A stretch of DNA of 64,000 bases from Takakia lepidozioides. Lineage: Eukaryota > Streptophyta > Takakiopsida > Takakiales > Takakiaceae. The first letter of the stretch is position 1; every line of letters starts with the position of its first letter. Under the pieces are notes generated by a model that saw nothing but the letters and a program-made list of their open reading frames with translations, was not told the DNA's origin and searched no databases. Location: assembly GCA_030704615.1 (NCBI GenBank), contig CM060731.1, positions 78,410,756-78,474,755 on the forward strand. The letters are read 5' to 3'. The position numbers and the translations under genes were made by a program. Of the stretch, positions 31,364-58,280 are shown in pieces.

Positions 31364-44635
<13,272 letters not shown>

Positions 44636-46260
44636 GTGGTCCTGCCCAATTGGTTATCTGAAATGGTTCAGGCTGCAGCTAGACCGCCACTTGGCAGCAC
44701 CTAATCTTTACACATGAAAGGAAAGACGGTGAGGATTTCTTTCGTTTCTGCTCTTGGCATCTCTTCCCTTACAGTTTCCATACTCTTGGGAGTGGTGGAT
44801 ACTTACCTTAGAACCTGTGGAGGGTTTTGAGACTGGTGTAGAAAGATACACCAAAGCTCGAACGAGCTGAATTGAAAGCAGTTGCAGTTGAGAAAACATG
44901 GACCGGTGACTACTTTTCAGGTCCCACCCTGATGATGTCCCACTCACAGACACCTTGAAGATTCCAGTCATAGTTGGCGTAACAGCATGGCAGCTCTCTT
45001 GGGCAGGCCACATAATTGTGATACCTTCATGTAATCATGCATTTGCATTTCACTTGCTCGAAGTGTATTGAGGATGTACATCACAAGAGAATTAGGCTTA
45101 TGAAAGGATAACAGGTTACTTTCTCCTGAAGCAGCTAGTCCGTGTGTCGGGAGAGTTAGATGCTTGTCTGTTTTGTTTGGCAGGTCGGAGGCATCTACAC
45201 CCAAGTGCCTGTGGTAGGAATGAGACCATCTTGTCCAGTGGTCATTTATTTGATACCAGTTGTTATGACTTCACCATAAAAGTATGGTGGGCCGTTGTCA
45301 CATATTCTTTTTACAATAATTTTCAGACATTACTGGGAATGCTCTCCTTTGGGATTCTTCTTCACAACTGTAAATTATCTCTCAATCCAAGATATCTGTT
45401 TCTGAATTGACACCTTCATTGGATCCAAACTTTCTGCTCATCACTGACGTATCCATGAATTTAAGGGTGTCCTGCAGCATCAATGGCTATCTACATGGGT
45501 GGCCATTCAGGTTCTATGGATGGGCTGTGCAGCCTAGCAGCAGATCATGCGTGATAGGAAGTTGAATGGGGAGTGTATGATCTATTTACATGAACTTTTT
45601 TAAGGTTTGGAGATGCAGTAGAAAGACTACATATTCTGAACCCACTCTGCAAGATCACCGGCTTCATGGAAGAGCTTCTCCTGTTATGGTTATTTTTTCC
45701 ATAACCCCTCTATTAATTATATAAGAGCCTCTGTTCCCTTTTTTTCAAAAGAAAAGTAGAGCTCGAACAAAGCCTTGTGTCTTACAGAAAGGAGTGGGTG
45801 GCCGAACTTTTAGATTACAGTCTAGCCCACCAAAATACCCACCCTCCTTTATAAATATGTTGTTGCTAACAAGGCCTGTTGTATTCCAATGCATCTCTCT
45901 TCCTCAATCAATCCTGTGCGCCGGAATCAATAGGTACAAGTTTTCTTTCTTTCAGTTTGTTTTTTGTTTTTCTTTGGAGGTATGATTCCTTACTCATGAT
46001 TGAATGCCCTGCATTTATCTGACTGTGTAAGGAAAGTATTGGAATCTTGAACTTCTAAATTTATCTTTATGGCGATAATCTCAGACGGATAACATACTTG
46101 TGTTCAGACTTCAGACTTGAGACCCCCCATGCTAAATGAAGGAAATTTTAGTATAAACTTTTAAATCAATAGGCTTATCTTCAGTAGAGTAATGTCTAAA
46201 TTATTCTGGCGACGACCAAAGGTCGGAAGCTAGTTTAGCGTAGAGCAGGAATAGGGTGCC
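44636..46260. other. 3' flank of AAA gene, no further gene
   Basis: Presumed 3' UTR and intergenic DNA. No protein-coding signal in either strand that survives comparison with neighbouring frames. Confidence 0.5.
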
Positions 46261-46267
46261 ATAGTGC

Positions 46268-46350
46268 CGCATCATCATCATCACATCATCATCACCATGT
46301 CATCATTGCCACATCATTGCCATGTCATCTTCTCCACGTCATCATCGTCA
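46268..46350 (+). repeat. (CAT)n-rich imperfect microsatellite
   Basis: CATCATCATCATCACATCATCA and related units, grading into CCATGTCATCATTGCCA-type repeats over about 80 bp. The apparent poly-His frame here is a by-product. Confidence 0.75.
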
Positions 46351-48992
46351 ATTTTTTGTAACCTGCCCGGACTACCTGCCCGAAAAACCCCAAAAGAACT
46401 CGTTGTGCCCAGTTTTTTGGAGCTTGCCCGGATTGCCCGGTTCTTGAACTTCTTGAATGAACTTCCTCAATTGCAGGAGCTCTTGAAAGCGGCTTTGAGC
46501 TACGTACATTTTTGTCTTCTAGCGCAAACCGGACACCCAAGAAGCCCGCCTCCGTCACCCCCAATCTCGTCCTCCCAGACTTTTTGCCTCGAGCCTTAGA
46601 AGACCTATTGCGCAAACCGGACACCCAAGAGGTACATTCAACACCAGTTTTAGTCTTAGGAGTTCTGACATGATGCATGTGGGACATGGAGTTATGTATT
46701 CATGAGTAGACGAAGAAAGATACGAAGATCCTTTTATGTCAAGTTTCAAAGAGTCCTTGGGAGGGACGGTAGTGGAAAGAAGTTTTCCCAGAACGCTAGA
46801 GCGGGAGGTATAATTGTTGGGCAGCTCGCACAAAGCAGATTGATGCTTATAGCTATACAATTGCCTAGCCTATACTCATATGTGCGATTCCATTTGTGAC
46901 ACAGACAGCTTTATATGCATCTTGTTCACCAAGTTACTGTCTAGTTTTCCCACTTTTAAATTAGTATTGCTCAAAGAGCCATTTCTCAGAACTAGGAGTA
47001 CTCAGGGCTTCCACTTTGATACAAAGGCAATTGTTGCTGGAAAAGGGTGTACTATTGATAAACCAACAAGGTGGGAGAGGAGCAGATAGCATTACCGTCG
47101 TATCAGATAGGACCTGTGGAAGCTTTGGATCTATTTCTTTTTTGGTCTTTCTATTCAGCCCCTGACAAAACCGAAAACATACTTCATCTCGTCTTTTGTC
47201 TGCTTTTTCTAGGCGACTAAGGAGCCCTCCCAGAGCCAGATTTATCTAAGATTGGGACAAAGGAAACTCCACAGATCGAAATAGCACAATTCCAGCTTTG
47301 AGGATCTCACCATGCATTCAATTCCAGCTGGACACCATATCCCTTATGCACCAATACAAATATCTTGCTACCCACTTCGCCCCCTACCTCCTCGAATCAC
47401 TACCCATCCCCTCCACTCACCAACAAACTGCCCCCCACACCATTTCCACCTTTGGCCTCCCAGCTTGCACATACCTTGCACTCTCCCACACCTCCCACAA
47501 ACTTCAAGCCTTCCCACCATACCACCTCCTCTCCTCCCTTATTGTCCTCATCTCCCCCCTGCCCCAAGAATGTAACGACTACCTTACGTCCCAACCAGAT
47601 TCCCCACTTATTTTCCTACTACATCACCTACAAGACCTACCCACACACATCAGCAACTACTACTTATAGAAACCTATGAAGTGGCCGGTTCAGATAGGCA
47701 GGGTTAAGGCAACTGACTTAACCAAAGATTTTGATTTGGGTTGGTTGTGCAAAAAAACAAGCCAAGCAATAGTTCACGGGGGGCGCTTGCAGCTGCCCAT
47801 GGAACTCGGTTCTTAGCAAAGAAAAGAAAGTGAGCTTTCAACTTTTTCAAGAGTGAACATGTAACTGCAAGGATCTAGTGAGATGATAACTGACAACGAG
47901 GAAATAGTATTTGGATTCAACAAAACATGTAATCGAGTCTTCACAGTAACGTGTGACAAACATTAACTCTGACAAGGTACAAACTGAAGTCATAGACAGT
48001 TTGAGTTTCAAGTCACATCAAGATGAGAGGCTGACATGGTCAAGGACTATCAATGAGAGAACAGAAGTAAATGATTGCCAATTTGTGATGACAGAGGAGG
48101 AATGAGAGGAGCACATAAGAGCCATACTAAACATGGGAATGACAGTGAGAAGAAACTCATAAACTCAAGGGACAAAGACACAAAGACTGCTTTCTACCTG
48201 CAGTGCAGAGTCGAAAACAACAGGTGTAGCAATAACATCCTAGATAGAGGGAATGGAAGGCCAGCTCGTAGCATGCCACCTCAACAAGATAAAATCCTCT
48301 ATGTACACTAAAATGAGTTCTGATGAGCCTTCTCATCAGGACGGTCAAGTTATTGTTTATACACGTGAGTTAAAGCAATGGGAAAGAGTACATAGCCTGT
48401 TGTACAATCCCGCTGTGAAAAGCAGTAGTGATAGTTTCAATTTCAATTTCAACTACATATTGTGCCCATGTCTCTTGCCATTATTGCCTCCCTATTTTTT
48501 CTCCAAAGTAAGACAAAAAGATTACATCCCCGCACTCTCAACCCATGACAAGAACTCCACAAAGAGTGTTGTTTTCTCCATTATCGCCTCCTAATTTTTT
48601 CTACAGAGTAAGACAAAATGATTACATTCCCCCACTGCCCCCAGAGATGAGGAATGTCTCTGAGTACCATTCTCTCTGTCCATGTAGACTTCTGTACAAT
48701 GTATCTTAGTTACATGATGTTGAGGTTCATGATCCTCAAACAAGAATAAACCATTTGTGTAAATTATTTTCAAAGTTAAAAGCCATATGGATGTTGCCTT
48801 CCATAGCTAACACAGCTAGGTGAACTAGTCACCTAATGTGAGTGCATGTGGACTTTCTAGTCCTAGAGGGACATTTGGGAAGATCGTTGGTCCTCTACAT
48901 AGTTGTCGAAAGGTGGTTGAAATTAGATTCAGTGGTTAAGAAATCTCATAAAGGTGAAAAACAAGTGACTAGTTGTGTAAATGGTGACCAAG
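46351..48992. other. intergenic, with strand-asymmetric C-rich tract
   Basis: The notable feature is a strongly C-rich, G-poor tract at about 47360-47660 (CCCC, CTCC, ACC runs). It opens several overlapping frames by composition alone. No gene was recognised elsewhere. Confidence 0.5.
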
Positions 48993-49224
48993 AGGCTCAG
49001 TTTGTTAAGTGCACTAAGTGCCACCCAGATGATTCTGGGGTCAAATCTTGCTACTTGACGGGTGTGGTATTCTCCCCCTTCCCTGGGCGGTGTCCCACGC
49101 GTCCGTGGCACAGTTACGGTGAAAGACGTTATTTTCTCCTCTCACCATTCTCTGACTATTAAGGGGCCTGATTTGTGAACTGTCGCTCCAAGGTGTTTCC
49201 CTTTCAAAAAATAAATAAATAAAA
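48993..49224 (+). repeat. tRNA-derived SINE, family A, copy 3
   Basis: GGCTCAGTTTGTTAAGTGC, AAGTGCCACCCAGATGATTC, the B-box-like GGGGTCAAATC, GACGGGTGTGGTATTC, TTATTTTCTCCTCTCACC and GGGGCCTGATTTGTGAA, with an AAATAAATAAATAAA tail. Confidence 0.75.
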
Positions 49225-49284
49225 TGGTGTGAATAGATATCTATGTTCATCCCAAAAGAAAAAGAAAAAAGTGGACGCTTGATT

Positions 49285-49425
49285 AAGCAAGCATAATTTA
49301 TGGGGAACACTTGATCCAAAGGCCTACACCTTTATGACGTTGAGCACACTTGTGTGCTTTTGAACTCACAACCACTTGTGAGGCAGTGTTATGCTCTAAA
49401 CAGTAAGTCTATCTATTGGACCTAT
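49285..49425 (-). repeat. diverged SINE, family B-like
   Basis: Reversed, it has AGAGCATAACACTGCCTC, then AGTGGTTGTGAGTTCAAAAG (B-box-like) and GTCATAAAGGTGTAGGCC, ending CATAAATTATGC. The order resembles family B at lower identity. Confidence 0.45.
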
Positions 49426-49429
49426 GTTC

Positions 49430-51847
49430 ATCCATAATTAGCTTTAAAAACTCAAAGGCAAAACCTATTTACTTTACAACCAATTATGCACTTGTGAATT
49501 TTCATTATCAATGTTTCATTCGATTTTTCTTTATCATTCATTGTACAACCAAGTTTGGACATTTTGTGACATGCTCATGCTCTTCATAGCAAGGTAAGTA
49601 TATGCATGAATTGTTTTGTCGCCCATCTTCACGGAGTTAAGTATCACTCTTGTCTCTTTTCTTGAATGTGGCATCTTCGGCTTCAAATGGGGGGGCAAGG
49701 ATGTAGTCTGCAATGGTCCTCAATATTGCAAACCTTCCGACATTGCTTCTGCCGAAACAAATCTGTAAATTAAGCATCAACAAGATAGTAGAAAGCCAAC
49801 TCACTTTCGCCCCTTCATACAAAAAGAGTGGGTTGCTTTTTGCACCTGTCACAACGCATTTCAAAGGCAAAAAAAAAGCAATAAAAAAAATTGAAAGTAA
49901 AAAGAAAGGCAATGACAAAAAACTGCATGTCACAGTAAAAGGCAAAAAGTAAAAATAAAACCTGTCAAAAGAGAGGTAAAGAGTACAAAATATTTTTACA
50001 AATTTTTGGTAATTATTGATATTCTTACTAGCAAGTCTAGCTTGGGGAATTACTGCCAGCTACCCTTCATTTCTCTTAAATCCTAAAACATGTCTCTCTT
50101 TCTTGTACATGCTCCAGGGCTCAAACAAGCTCTCCGGTGGCTCTCATACTTTAGGGATTTCAATAGTGGTACGCTGGTATAGTGCTCAATGGTGGTAAGC
50201 TTGCAGGCTCTTAGACCTTAGTGGACTTCACTACGTTGGTACAGTGTTCAACAATGGTATACTAGTAGAGTGCTCAATGGTGGTACTCAATAGCGGTTGT
50301 GGATAGCTTGAATGAGATATTGCATGACCTTCTACTTTTTAATGCATCAAAGCTCTTCAATCCAAAATATTATCCAAGTCATGAAGAGGCTCGTATCAAT
50401 ATGTTTGAGCAATGGTTGGAGAGGTTGATCTTGAAATTTGGATTAACAGAGGCTAAAAGTGATGCAAATAGAGCTAAGTTGTTTGAGTTTGTGAAAACCT
50501 TTAGGCAAGAATATGAAAACAAATCATTGTTTGAGGCGTGACGATTGTGTGGAGGTACCAACGAGTGGCATACTAATTGACCACACCTCAAAATCATTTG
50601 TGAGTCCCACAAGTACGACAATTTGTGAGAGGGGTTTATCAAAATAAAATGCTATCAAGAGCCATTTGCGAGCTGGATTGATGTTGGATACTTTGGATGC
50701 TTTGATGCGAGTGTCATTATGCGGGATCGAATTGGAGAATATGGATTGGAGGCGATCTTCGGAGTGTGGCGCAACATGAGAAATACATTTGTCACGGCGA
50801 TATAGGCCCATGGCCAAGTCATCATAGTATCCTAGCCGTGAAGCACATCAAATTTAATGAGTATCTCTACGGCATATCTAAGGTAGTATGGAGCAGCCAC
50901 TACAACAGCTCTATATGGAATCCTACGATGACAACATTAGTTCATCTATTAGGATAAAAAATGATAAGGAAAGAGTGGGCCATCACAACATGTGCTGTTG
51001 ACACATGTTGTACATCATATTGTACATTTATTTATTCCGAAAGGGGACAGACGCCCTTTTAATCAAATTAAATAAATGAGATTACAAAATGGTGGAAAAA
51101 ATTCTGCTGATTTGGTTCCGAAGCGTTGCCTTTTTGGATCAGCCTCTATGGCCTTATGTATGAGGTTATTTTTTCCTCTTGTATTTTCCGGACTTCATGT
51201 CCTTATATATAAAGTTTCAAGGCCTCCGTCCCTCTTTTCTAAAAAAAAATAAAAAATAAAAAAAATTCGTGAAACCGCTGCAATGCACCCCTACTCATAG
51301 AGGGTTTTCGAGCGGTATCAAGATCCCTGGAGGAGGCTTTGCGGTTTGGGAGATCTCAACAACGCTACAAAAATAGAGAAGACGATGACCAGTTGGGTGT
51401 AACTAAGAGCATTTCACCTTCCAGCTAGTCTGTGTCAAGGTCCTAGAAAAATGTGTTTTTGGCTTAATCGGATATTTTATGTTGGGGTTGGAGGTTTGTT
51501 ATATTTCAATTTTCGTTTGTTAGAGCTGTTAGGTGTATTTGTTTGAGGCATGTCATGATGGCTCGGTTGGATAGCTTAAGGGTACTGTGTAGAGATTATA
51601 TGTGTGGATGCCATCCCTAACTCAGGCTGTGATGACCATGAGGGGTGAATGTGCCATCCGCGGTTCCGTAGGGCAATACTTAGCAAAGTATATTTTTCTT
51701 ATTTATTTTGGGAAGATAATAGGAATAATATAAGAACTTAATGCACGCGTGCAACCTCACAGGATGGTACGCTGGTTTCCGGCATGTCAAATCTTCCCCA
51801 CCCTCTCTTGAGAGTGACATGGAACTGAAGGAGTGTCAACTCCAGTC
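49430..51847. other. intergenic, no gene recognised
   Basis: A short cluster of repeated GGTA(C/T)-GTGCTCAATGGTGGTA phrases lies at 50165-50290. An oligo-A tract at 51240-51265 follows sequence that could be a retroposon 3' end. Neither could be assigned to a family. Confidence 0.4.
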
Positions 51848-52110
51848 GGGGTTACACGAGGTGGTGTATAACTCAACTTGGGGTTACATTGGGTTACACG
51901 AGGTGTTGTATAACTCCACTTGGGGTTACACGACGAGGTGTGTAGCTCCACTCGGGGTTACACAAGTCGGTGTAACCCACACTTGGTCGAATTTGACTAA
52001 GTCCAAATGTGGCTAAGTATAAAATGGACTAACCAGAGTTACATGAGAAACCGGGGTTACAGAGGGTTACACCAATTGGAGGGTTACATCAACCAGGGTT
52101 ACACTACAAG
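51848..52110 (+). repeat. tandem GGGTTACAC-type repeat
   Basis: About 3-4 imperfect units of 30-50 bp built on GGGTTACACGAGGTG, TGTATAACTCCACTTG and GGGGTTACA. These decay into looser GGGTTACA(C/T) repeats to about 52110. Confidence 0.75.
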
Positions 52111-55100
52111 AGCCTCCCATCAAGAGTTGATCCCTGAACCTCGCCGCCTGCAATGCAATCGCCTTACCGTCACGCTACCCACCACAGCTTGCAACCCACT
52201 TGGATTGAGTGGATTGCATCAGCTATGGCTTGTTGACGTACAAACAAACTGAAGCAAAACAAAACAAAACAAGCCTCAAATTGCAATGGGCTCTCTTGCT
52301 TTGGCAAAACATAAGAGGAAGAGAAAACTAGGGAGCATGTGTCAGCACAACGCACCAATCGGAGCCTTGACACGGTGTAAGGTCCGTTGACCTTATTTTC
52401 TCCGTTGACTTCAACATGATGCATAGTCTCTCTCTAAGAGAGCCAACAAACTACCTTGGTGTTTTGCTTAATGTGTAGATGTGTATTGAGTGGGCAGACA
52501 TGGTAGCCTTGGTCCTACACCAGATAATTTTTAGATTATGTGAAAATGATGATAGGTGCCATTCATCATCAGGATTAGGTGTAAGCAAAACACAAAAAGA
52601 TTAATCAGTCAGCAAGAGGAGGCCGAAAAACATAAAAAATTACCGATAAGCAGGTAGTTGTTAACTCAGAAACCCTTAAAGGCGAGGGACGGACTCAAAA
52701 AGAAGTTTGAACTCTCCCATAAGTAAACAGGGAAGTGAACTACAAAGTGTGAGACATCTTCAATGGTGTCAAAGTATAGACAAGATATCGTTGCCCACCT
52801 CAAGCAGTAATGATTTGAAAGGCATCCTATATTGATATAACCCAATCCCCATTTTTAGTTGAGTTAGAAGCAGCTGCCAATCTCTCTGAGAGATGTGAAA
52901 AGATTGATAACAAGTGATCAGAGCAACGGTCCTAAACAGTCAGTATTATAGAACAGTTGAACAAGAAGAACACAAACTGTTACAATGCAATGCAATGCTA
53001 AACAAAAATCTCACTGATCTGTATACTGCAGTGACAACTACAATGACTGATCACAGTTCTTCATTGTTATATGTGCACAACTTTGAAAGCCTCTTGTGTA
53101 CATCGAGAGGGCACGAGAGAGACGAAGTAGTGAATGAGCAAGGCAACCAAGCCCCACTAGAGCTGTACTGCGAGTGATCGCTAAATCTGGACACCCTCAA
53201 CATTCTTCACTGTTTGTGGACAATTTACGCTGCGTTCTATGCAAGCCCACAGGGAGTGCCCAGATGACATCACGCTCGCAGCAAGGGGGGATAAATCCAA
53301 GAGAGATTGGGAGAGACAAGTTGGAGGGATGAGCGTGGGCCCAGGCTGCAGCCGGCACCATAAATGAATGCGACGTCAATGCCGCACGGGAGTCCCAAGA
53401 GCGCGGCCCAGTTTGCAGTAAAGCGCCGGTAATCCGCGGCTGCATTCATTTTCCTCAGCCGCTCTCTTGATCTGCTCTAACGGGCTGTTGTGCCTGGCCC
53501 ACCACCTCCATCTTCAATGCCGCAGAGACAGCCACGATGCCGTGAAAGATAGGGCGCCATTGCCCCTTCCTCTTTTTCTTTTTTCTTTTTTTCCTTTCGC
53601 CCCCATGATCCATCCTTTCCTAGGACCTCAATAAACTTAACTCTCCACAGTCAGACCCTTCTCAGCATTGCATGCAAGCAACTGAGATTAAAGGATACAA
53701 CGATACCTACTGCCTTTCTTCAGCCACTCGTGTTCTTCCTTGTTATTAGGAGACGGGTACTTCCTTCCTTTATTGTTGGGAAATTCTTAAAGCTCCCGCA
53801 ATGAGTCGTCCTTATGCCATGCACGGCCGAGTCCATTGTGATGTACTTGTGTCTTAAGGAATGAGTGGATTTGAGCTCATATCCATCTGATTCCACCAAA
53901 CCTAGTTTTGAATTGAATAGTTATTACCCACTGGGTTATCTGCTGCAACTAATCCATTGATGAGAGAGAGAATGCGCCTGCCATTAAGATTGGAGTGAAT
54001 GAGAGCAATCCATTCAATACACCTAGCTCAGGGCCAGAAGCATTCATGAATGTATGCGGTACCTAATAAGTTTCACAAATTGCTATCCACTGTAAGGTAA
54101 AGAGGTTATTATGTGGACTTGGGGAAGGTAGTACAGAGAACTGATGAGCATTACAGTAGCCGCCGCAACCCATCTCGTGTAATAAGCCTTGAGACTACAG
54201 CTTTGGACAGGTTTAGTTTATTCTGGTCGTGCATTAAAAGCCAGCCACGGCCACCACGCACTTTTCCCCAAACCAAGAGATGAGAAAGTCTATGTTGTAG
54301 CTGAAAAGTCCTGACAAAATCCTTGCAGAATTGAGCCTGTGACGATTGTACTGACCGCTGCGCTTCACAGTGTTGGAAGTTGGAATCGAGAAAGTTACAA
54401 CGTGAAAGTATGTGCTCTGTAGTCGTTGATCATTACAGTATATGCACATCACATTAAATTTGGTGTCTATTTTGTTTCTCTCAAGATTATCCACAGGCCC
54501 ACATGTCCTTGTAAGAAAGTTTCGGTTACAATGATGCCCAACAAGTCCACAGCAATCAATCAAACAGATCTGTGAAGTGAAGCACAAAGCAGGGACAAAG
54601 GACAAATTTACACACTGCCAGATCACAGAGGTCCCAAACTTTAACAGTTGCAACCAAGCCATCCCCCAAATTAAATATCTGCTCACTTCATTCAAACCAG
54701 CTCAGCCTTTATCACCCTGCCCATTAAAAGCAATACAGCCCAACAACCATCAATACCCTCAGTATCCGTATCAACAGAGCCACTGAGCATTCGTATAATC
54801 ACCCCAATTCATTGCAATGAACACTGAAAACCTGATTCCCAAACCCAACACAACCTTCATCACCTGCCCTGGCATTCAAGCCCGCCATCAATACCCTGGG
54901 CATCCCTCGCAGCAGAGCCTCCAAACTTTGCATTGAATTCAAACAGGCCGGCAGTTATGACCCATTCATTCGGATCAACCTCGGAAACCTGACGATCAAG
55001 TTGACAAATTTGTTCGAAGTCGGAAGAACAAAAGTATTACTGTATGTTTAACAAAAGCAATGTACCTAACATCCAACCATGCATTTAAACAAACTGTAAT

Positions 55101-55483
55101 CAATGCGCACGACAATCAATGCTGCAATTCAGAGTTGCCAACGTCGCTCGGCATTGAATGATTTCTCAGGCGGTGACCCTCTTCCCTTCTCGGACTTTAT
55201 TACATTTCCAAGCCCTTCCTCCAACTATGTAGGCTGTCCTGCTGGTAACACTTGATAGTCCCGCCCTCCAAGCACGAAGCTGGGCCTCTCTCCTTCCTCT
55301 ACTAACCTCTGCCAGCTTGCTCTACCGACATATACGAAGTATTTACCCTGAGAAAAGGCTATAACGAAATTCGGCAACGGCTCTGGCTGGTTGTGCACGT
55401 GCAGCAAGGTGTAAGATTTGGGCTCGCAACAAGTTGAGGCAGTGGGTGCTGGAGCAGGAGAAGCTGCAGAAGCTGTGGGTGTG
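52111..55483. other. intergenic, upstream of CFL1-like gene
   Basis: No gene recognised. 52110-52200 reversed has a weak tRNA-like box pair (GGTAGCGTGACGGTAAGGCG, GAGGTTCAGGGATC) and may be another SINE. A pyrimidine tract (TTTTTCTTTTTTCTTTTTTTC) lies at 53570-53600. Confidence 0.4.
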
Positions 55484-56423
55484 ATGGATATGCTTCATCA
55501 AGCCAAGCGAACTTGGGCTCTTGATGCGGAGCTCTCACTAGCACCGCCTACCCTCCTTTCGACCCTCAACCAGAACAGTCGGTTGCATCCTTTTGGCGAA
55601 GTCGCCACCTGCTCTGGGTCACAGATGTTACTGGACGGAGACAGAAAACGAAAGAGGGGTGATTGGAGCAGAACACAACAGTCCGAGCATGGTAGCCGGG
55701 AGGTGCACGAGGTTGTCACCAATAGCATAGAGCTACAGCCACAAGCGCCTCTACCTCCTGGCTGGGAACAATGTCTCGATCTTCAGGTGTCCAGACCTTT
55801 CGTTCTTCTTTTGGCATGTGTCTGGAGCTGTTTGTCAGACTGAATGCAAATTTCATGAACAAATCTGATAATTTGGCTTGACTAGTTATCTCCTTGCAGC
55901 ACAGCATGATCATGTGCAGTGAGACTGTGAAGGAAAAGACGCTGACTCAGATTGGGTGTGGGGGGGGTGCTTGAAACAGTCTGGAGAGATGTATTATGTG
56001 AACTGGAACACTAATACGAGGACATCTCAAGATCCGCGACAGTGGCACTCATGTGACGACCATATGTCTCACAAAGAGAACCTGCCGCTACACTTGCAGT
56101 TGGGCAAAGCGTTGCTCAAGCGAGGCGTGTCCAGCATGCAGCCCGTGTGCTTGGATCTGGGGCTCAACCCACCGTGTACTGATGCAGGTAACAGACAGCA
56201 AGGTCGATGGCAACCAGGTGAAGCAGACATGGTAGCGGTGGCATGCCGGCAGTGCCTTATGTTTGTCATGCTCTCACAGGCTTCTCCATTCTGTCCGAAC
56301 TGTGGCAGTCGGTATACCTTGGATGTTCAGCCAGAAATGAACATCAACAGGCCAACCCTCGGATTGTTTGGGCCTAGTGCAGATTTCGGCAGCACATTTC
56401 CTCCCTCCCTTGGCCAATTGTAG
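55484..56423 (+). CDS. CFL1-like WW-domain protein
   Basis: Two exons, 55484-55786 and 55980-56423, joined in phase 0; about 248 residues. An acidic and hydrophobic start (LDAELSLAPPTLL) resembles an EAR-type LxLxL region. A WW domain is split by the intron: PLPPGWEQCLDLQ in exon 1, SGEMYYVNWNTNTRTSQDPR in exon 2. A C-terminal zinc-ribbon-like C-x2-C pair (VACRQC, FCPNCGSRYTLD) follows. This exact combination, with the intron after CLDL, is the plant CURLY FLAG LEAF1 (CFL1) type, reported to act with HD-ZIP IV factors in cuticle development. A start at the next Met (55490) is possible; an in-frame stop at 55412 precludes an earlier one in this exon. Its function in this organism is inferred only from family. 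Confidence 0.85.
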
Positions 56424-58280
56424 GTACTTGTTTAAGCGCGGACCAGTGACACTGCAGGATCAGTGCGTAGTGCTCCTACTCAAAAGTGCAACCGCGTCCT
56501 TTCGCAGGTGCAGGTGCAGTCGTTTTAAGGAGTAAGCGCACGAGTAATGTAGGTAGTGTTGTGGATATTACTTGCTATTCTATGTGGATTACAGGAAAGT
56601 TGATCCCAGTTGGCTGTTTGTTCTCCATTTCTTCTCCCTTAGTGGAGATGCAGGCTGCCAGTAAAGCTATACATTAAGAATTGCGTGCTTACCCTTGGGC
56701 CATGAGTGGGGGCTCACTTAGGGTCCTTGACGCACCTCTGGGCTTGAAGGCAACTTGAACCTCTTTCTTAAAATTTATGTGTTTAGTGCTTCTTCCCCAA
56801 CGCATTCTCGGGAGTCAGTCAAAATCCTGATGAAGATTGTGTTCAGAGAAGTGCTTAATTTCCAAATCCGATACCCAGAGTTCGCTGGAATCTCGGTCTG
56901 ATTGTGCCTTGTATTTCCTGTCTGGATTTCTACAAATGTGAAGGAAGAGTCAAGGCTGCATATCATCTCAACGTCGTGAACTCTAAAATTGACGTCTTTG
57001 GTCCTTAACATATTTACATACTTTCCGGGATTCTCTTAACTACATTTCCGTCCTCTACCCGTCTTCTTATGAGTAGTTTGTCTTAATGATTAAAGTCCCG
57101 AGAGCGACGGCTGGAGGACTTCATCTCGATCGGCACCGGTTGGTGATGCATATTAAGTATGACCTTCATGCTTTCTTTATCTCCGGCAGTTTGCTTTAGT
57201 TGATTGGTAAAGCGATCCGATGAAATGGGACCTGCGCCAGATCGGCAGGATGTTGAAAGCTACACAGTGCACACACCCAGTTGGCAGAACTTCAACTCAA
57301 ATTATTTCCCGGACGCTGAGCAGTTTACCCAGATAGTCAACTCTGTAGAATGAAGTCGATGTTATGGCAGAGACCTTTTTGACTGTTAAGCAGGAAACCC
57401 AAGATAATCTTATGATGAATTCCCACATGCCAACCTCCGTTGTTGATGATGCCCAGTGAAGAGGCTCACATCTTCCAGCGACTGCAAACCTCCAAACTGC
57501 GTGTCGTCACAGTTGCAACTTGCTGCAGCTATATAAGCGTTCTCTTGAATGGTAACAGCAATTCTAGAGACATGCACTCGAGGCCTCCACTTCTAAATCC
57601 AGCGAGAGGGAAAACCCTTCTCACGAATGTGATTCGCTGTGGGATATAGTGTTTGAATTTTGTTGTTTGGTTGGTACATTCTGTCTCTCATGACGCTGAA
57701 GCGTTTCCGTTATTGTTAATGCAATTCATTCATCTACATATCCCTCTCCTAATGTCTGTTGTCCTTTCCTCAAAGATGGCAAAAAGGATCACTCAGTCCT
57801 CATTGAGAGCAATAAAAGACCCTCTCAGTGTGGGAGAAGACAATCAAGTGGGAACTCTTGGGAACTGGATTGAGAGAACTGAATACAAAGAAACAGGACT
57901 TGGGGTTTTCTTTAATTATGTAATCTCTGGAGTGAGGAGCTAGTAAGCTTCTATAAAACCAATTACTGGTTTCATGATTATCTTAAGTATTCCTAAACCT
58001 AAAAGCCACACCATTTTCGGAAGGTGGAGCACAATGTTGCAGGACAAAACCCTAACACCAGTGGGTTTTCTCTACAGAGATTTTGTGCAAAGATGTCACG
58101 AAATTTGATTTCTGAAGGGTGGTGCAGATCGAAGGGGGACGAGGTGGCTGCGGAAGCGAAGTGAGGCCGCAAACAGCAGCCTTGGATATGTGTGTGCATC
58201 CAGTTGGGTGTGTGTGATGGCGATGGCGTGGTGCAGAAATTCGCTGTAGCTGCTGTGATGTAATCGCTGCAGACGGCGTC
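56424..58280. other. intergenic between CFL1-like and PHD-BAH genes
   Basis: No gene recognised. The last 250 bp before 58281 should contain the promoter or 5' UTR of the PHD-BAH gene. Confidence 0.5.

Noticed and set aside
46264-46599. His-rich protein
   Set aside because: The start is a CAT microsatellite. The rest has no conserved features or splice context.
47298-47679. three overlapping Pro/His/Thr-rich ORFs
   Set aside because: They all come from a C-rich, G-poor tract in which stops are rare. No domain, and several frames are open at once.
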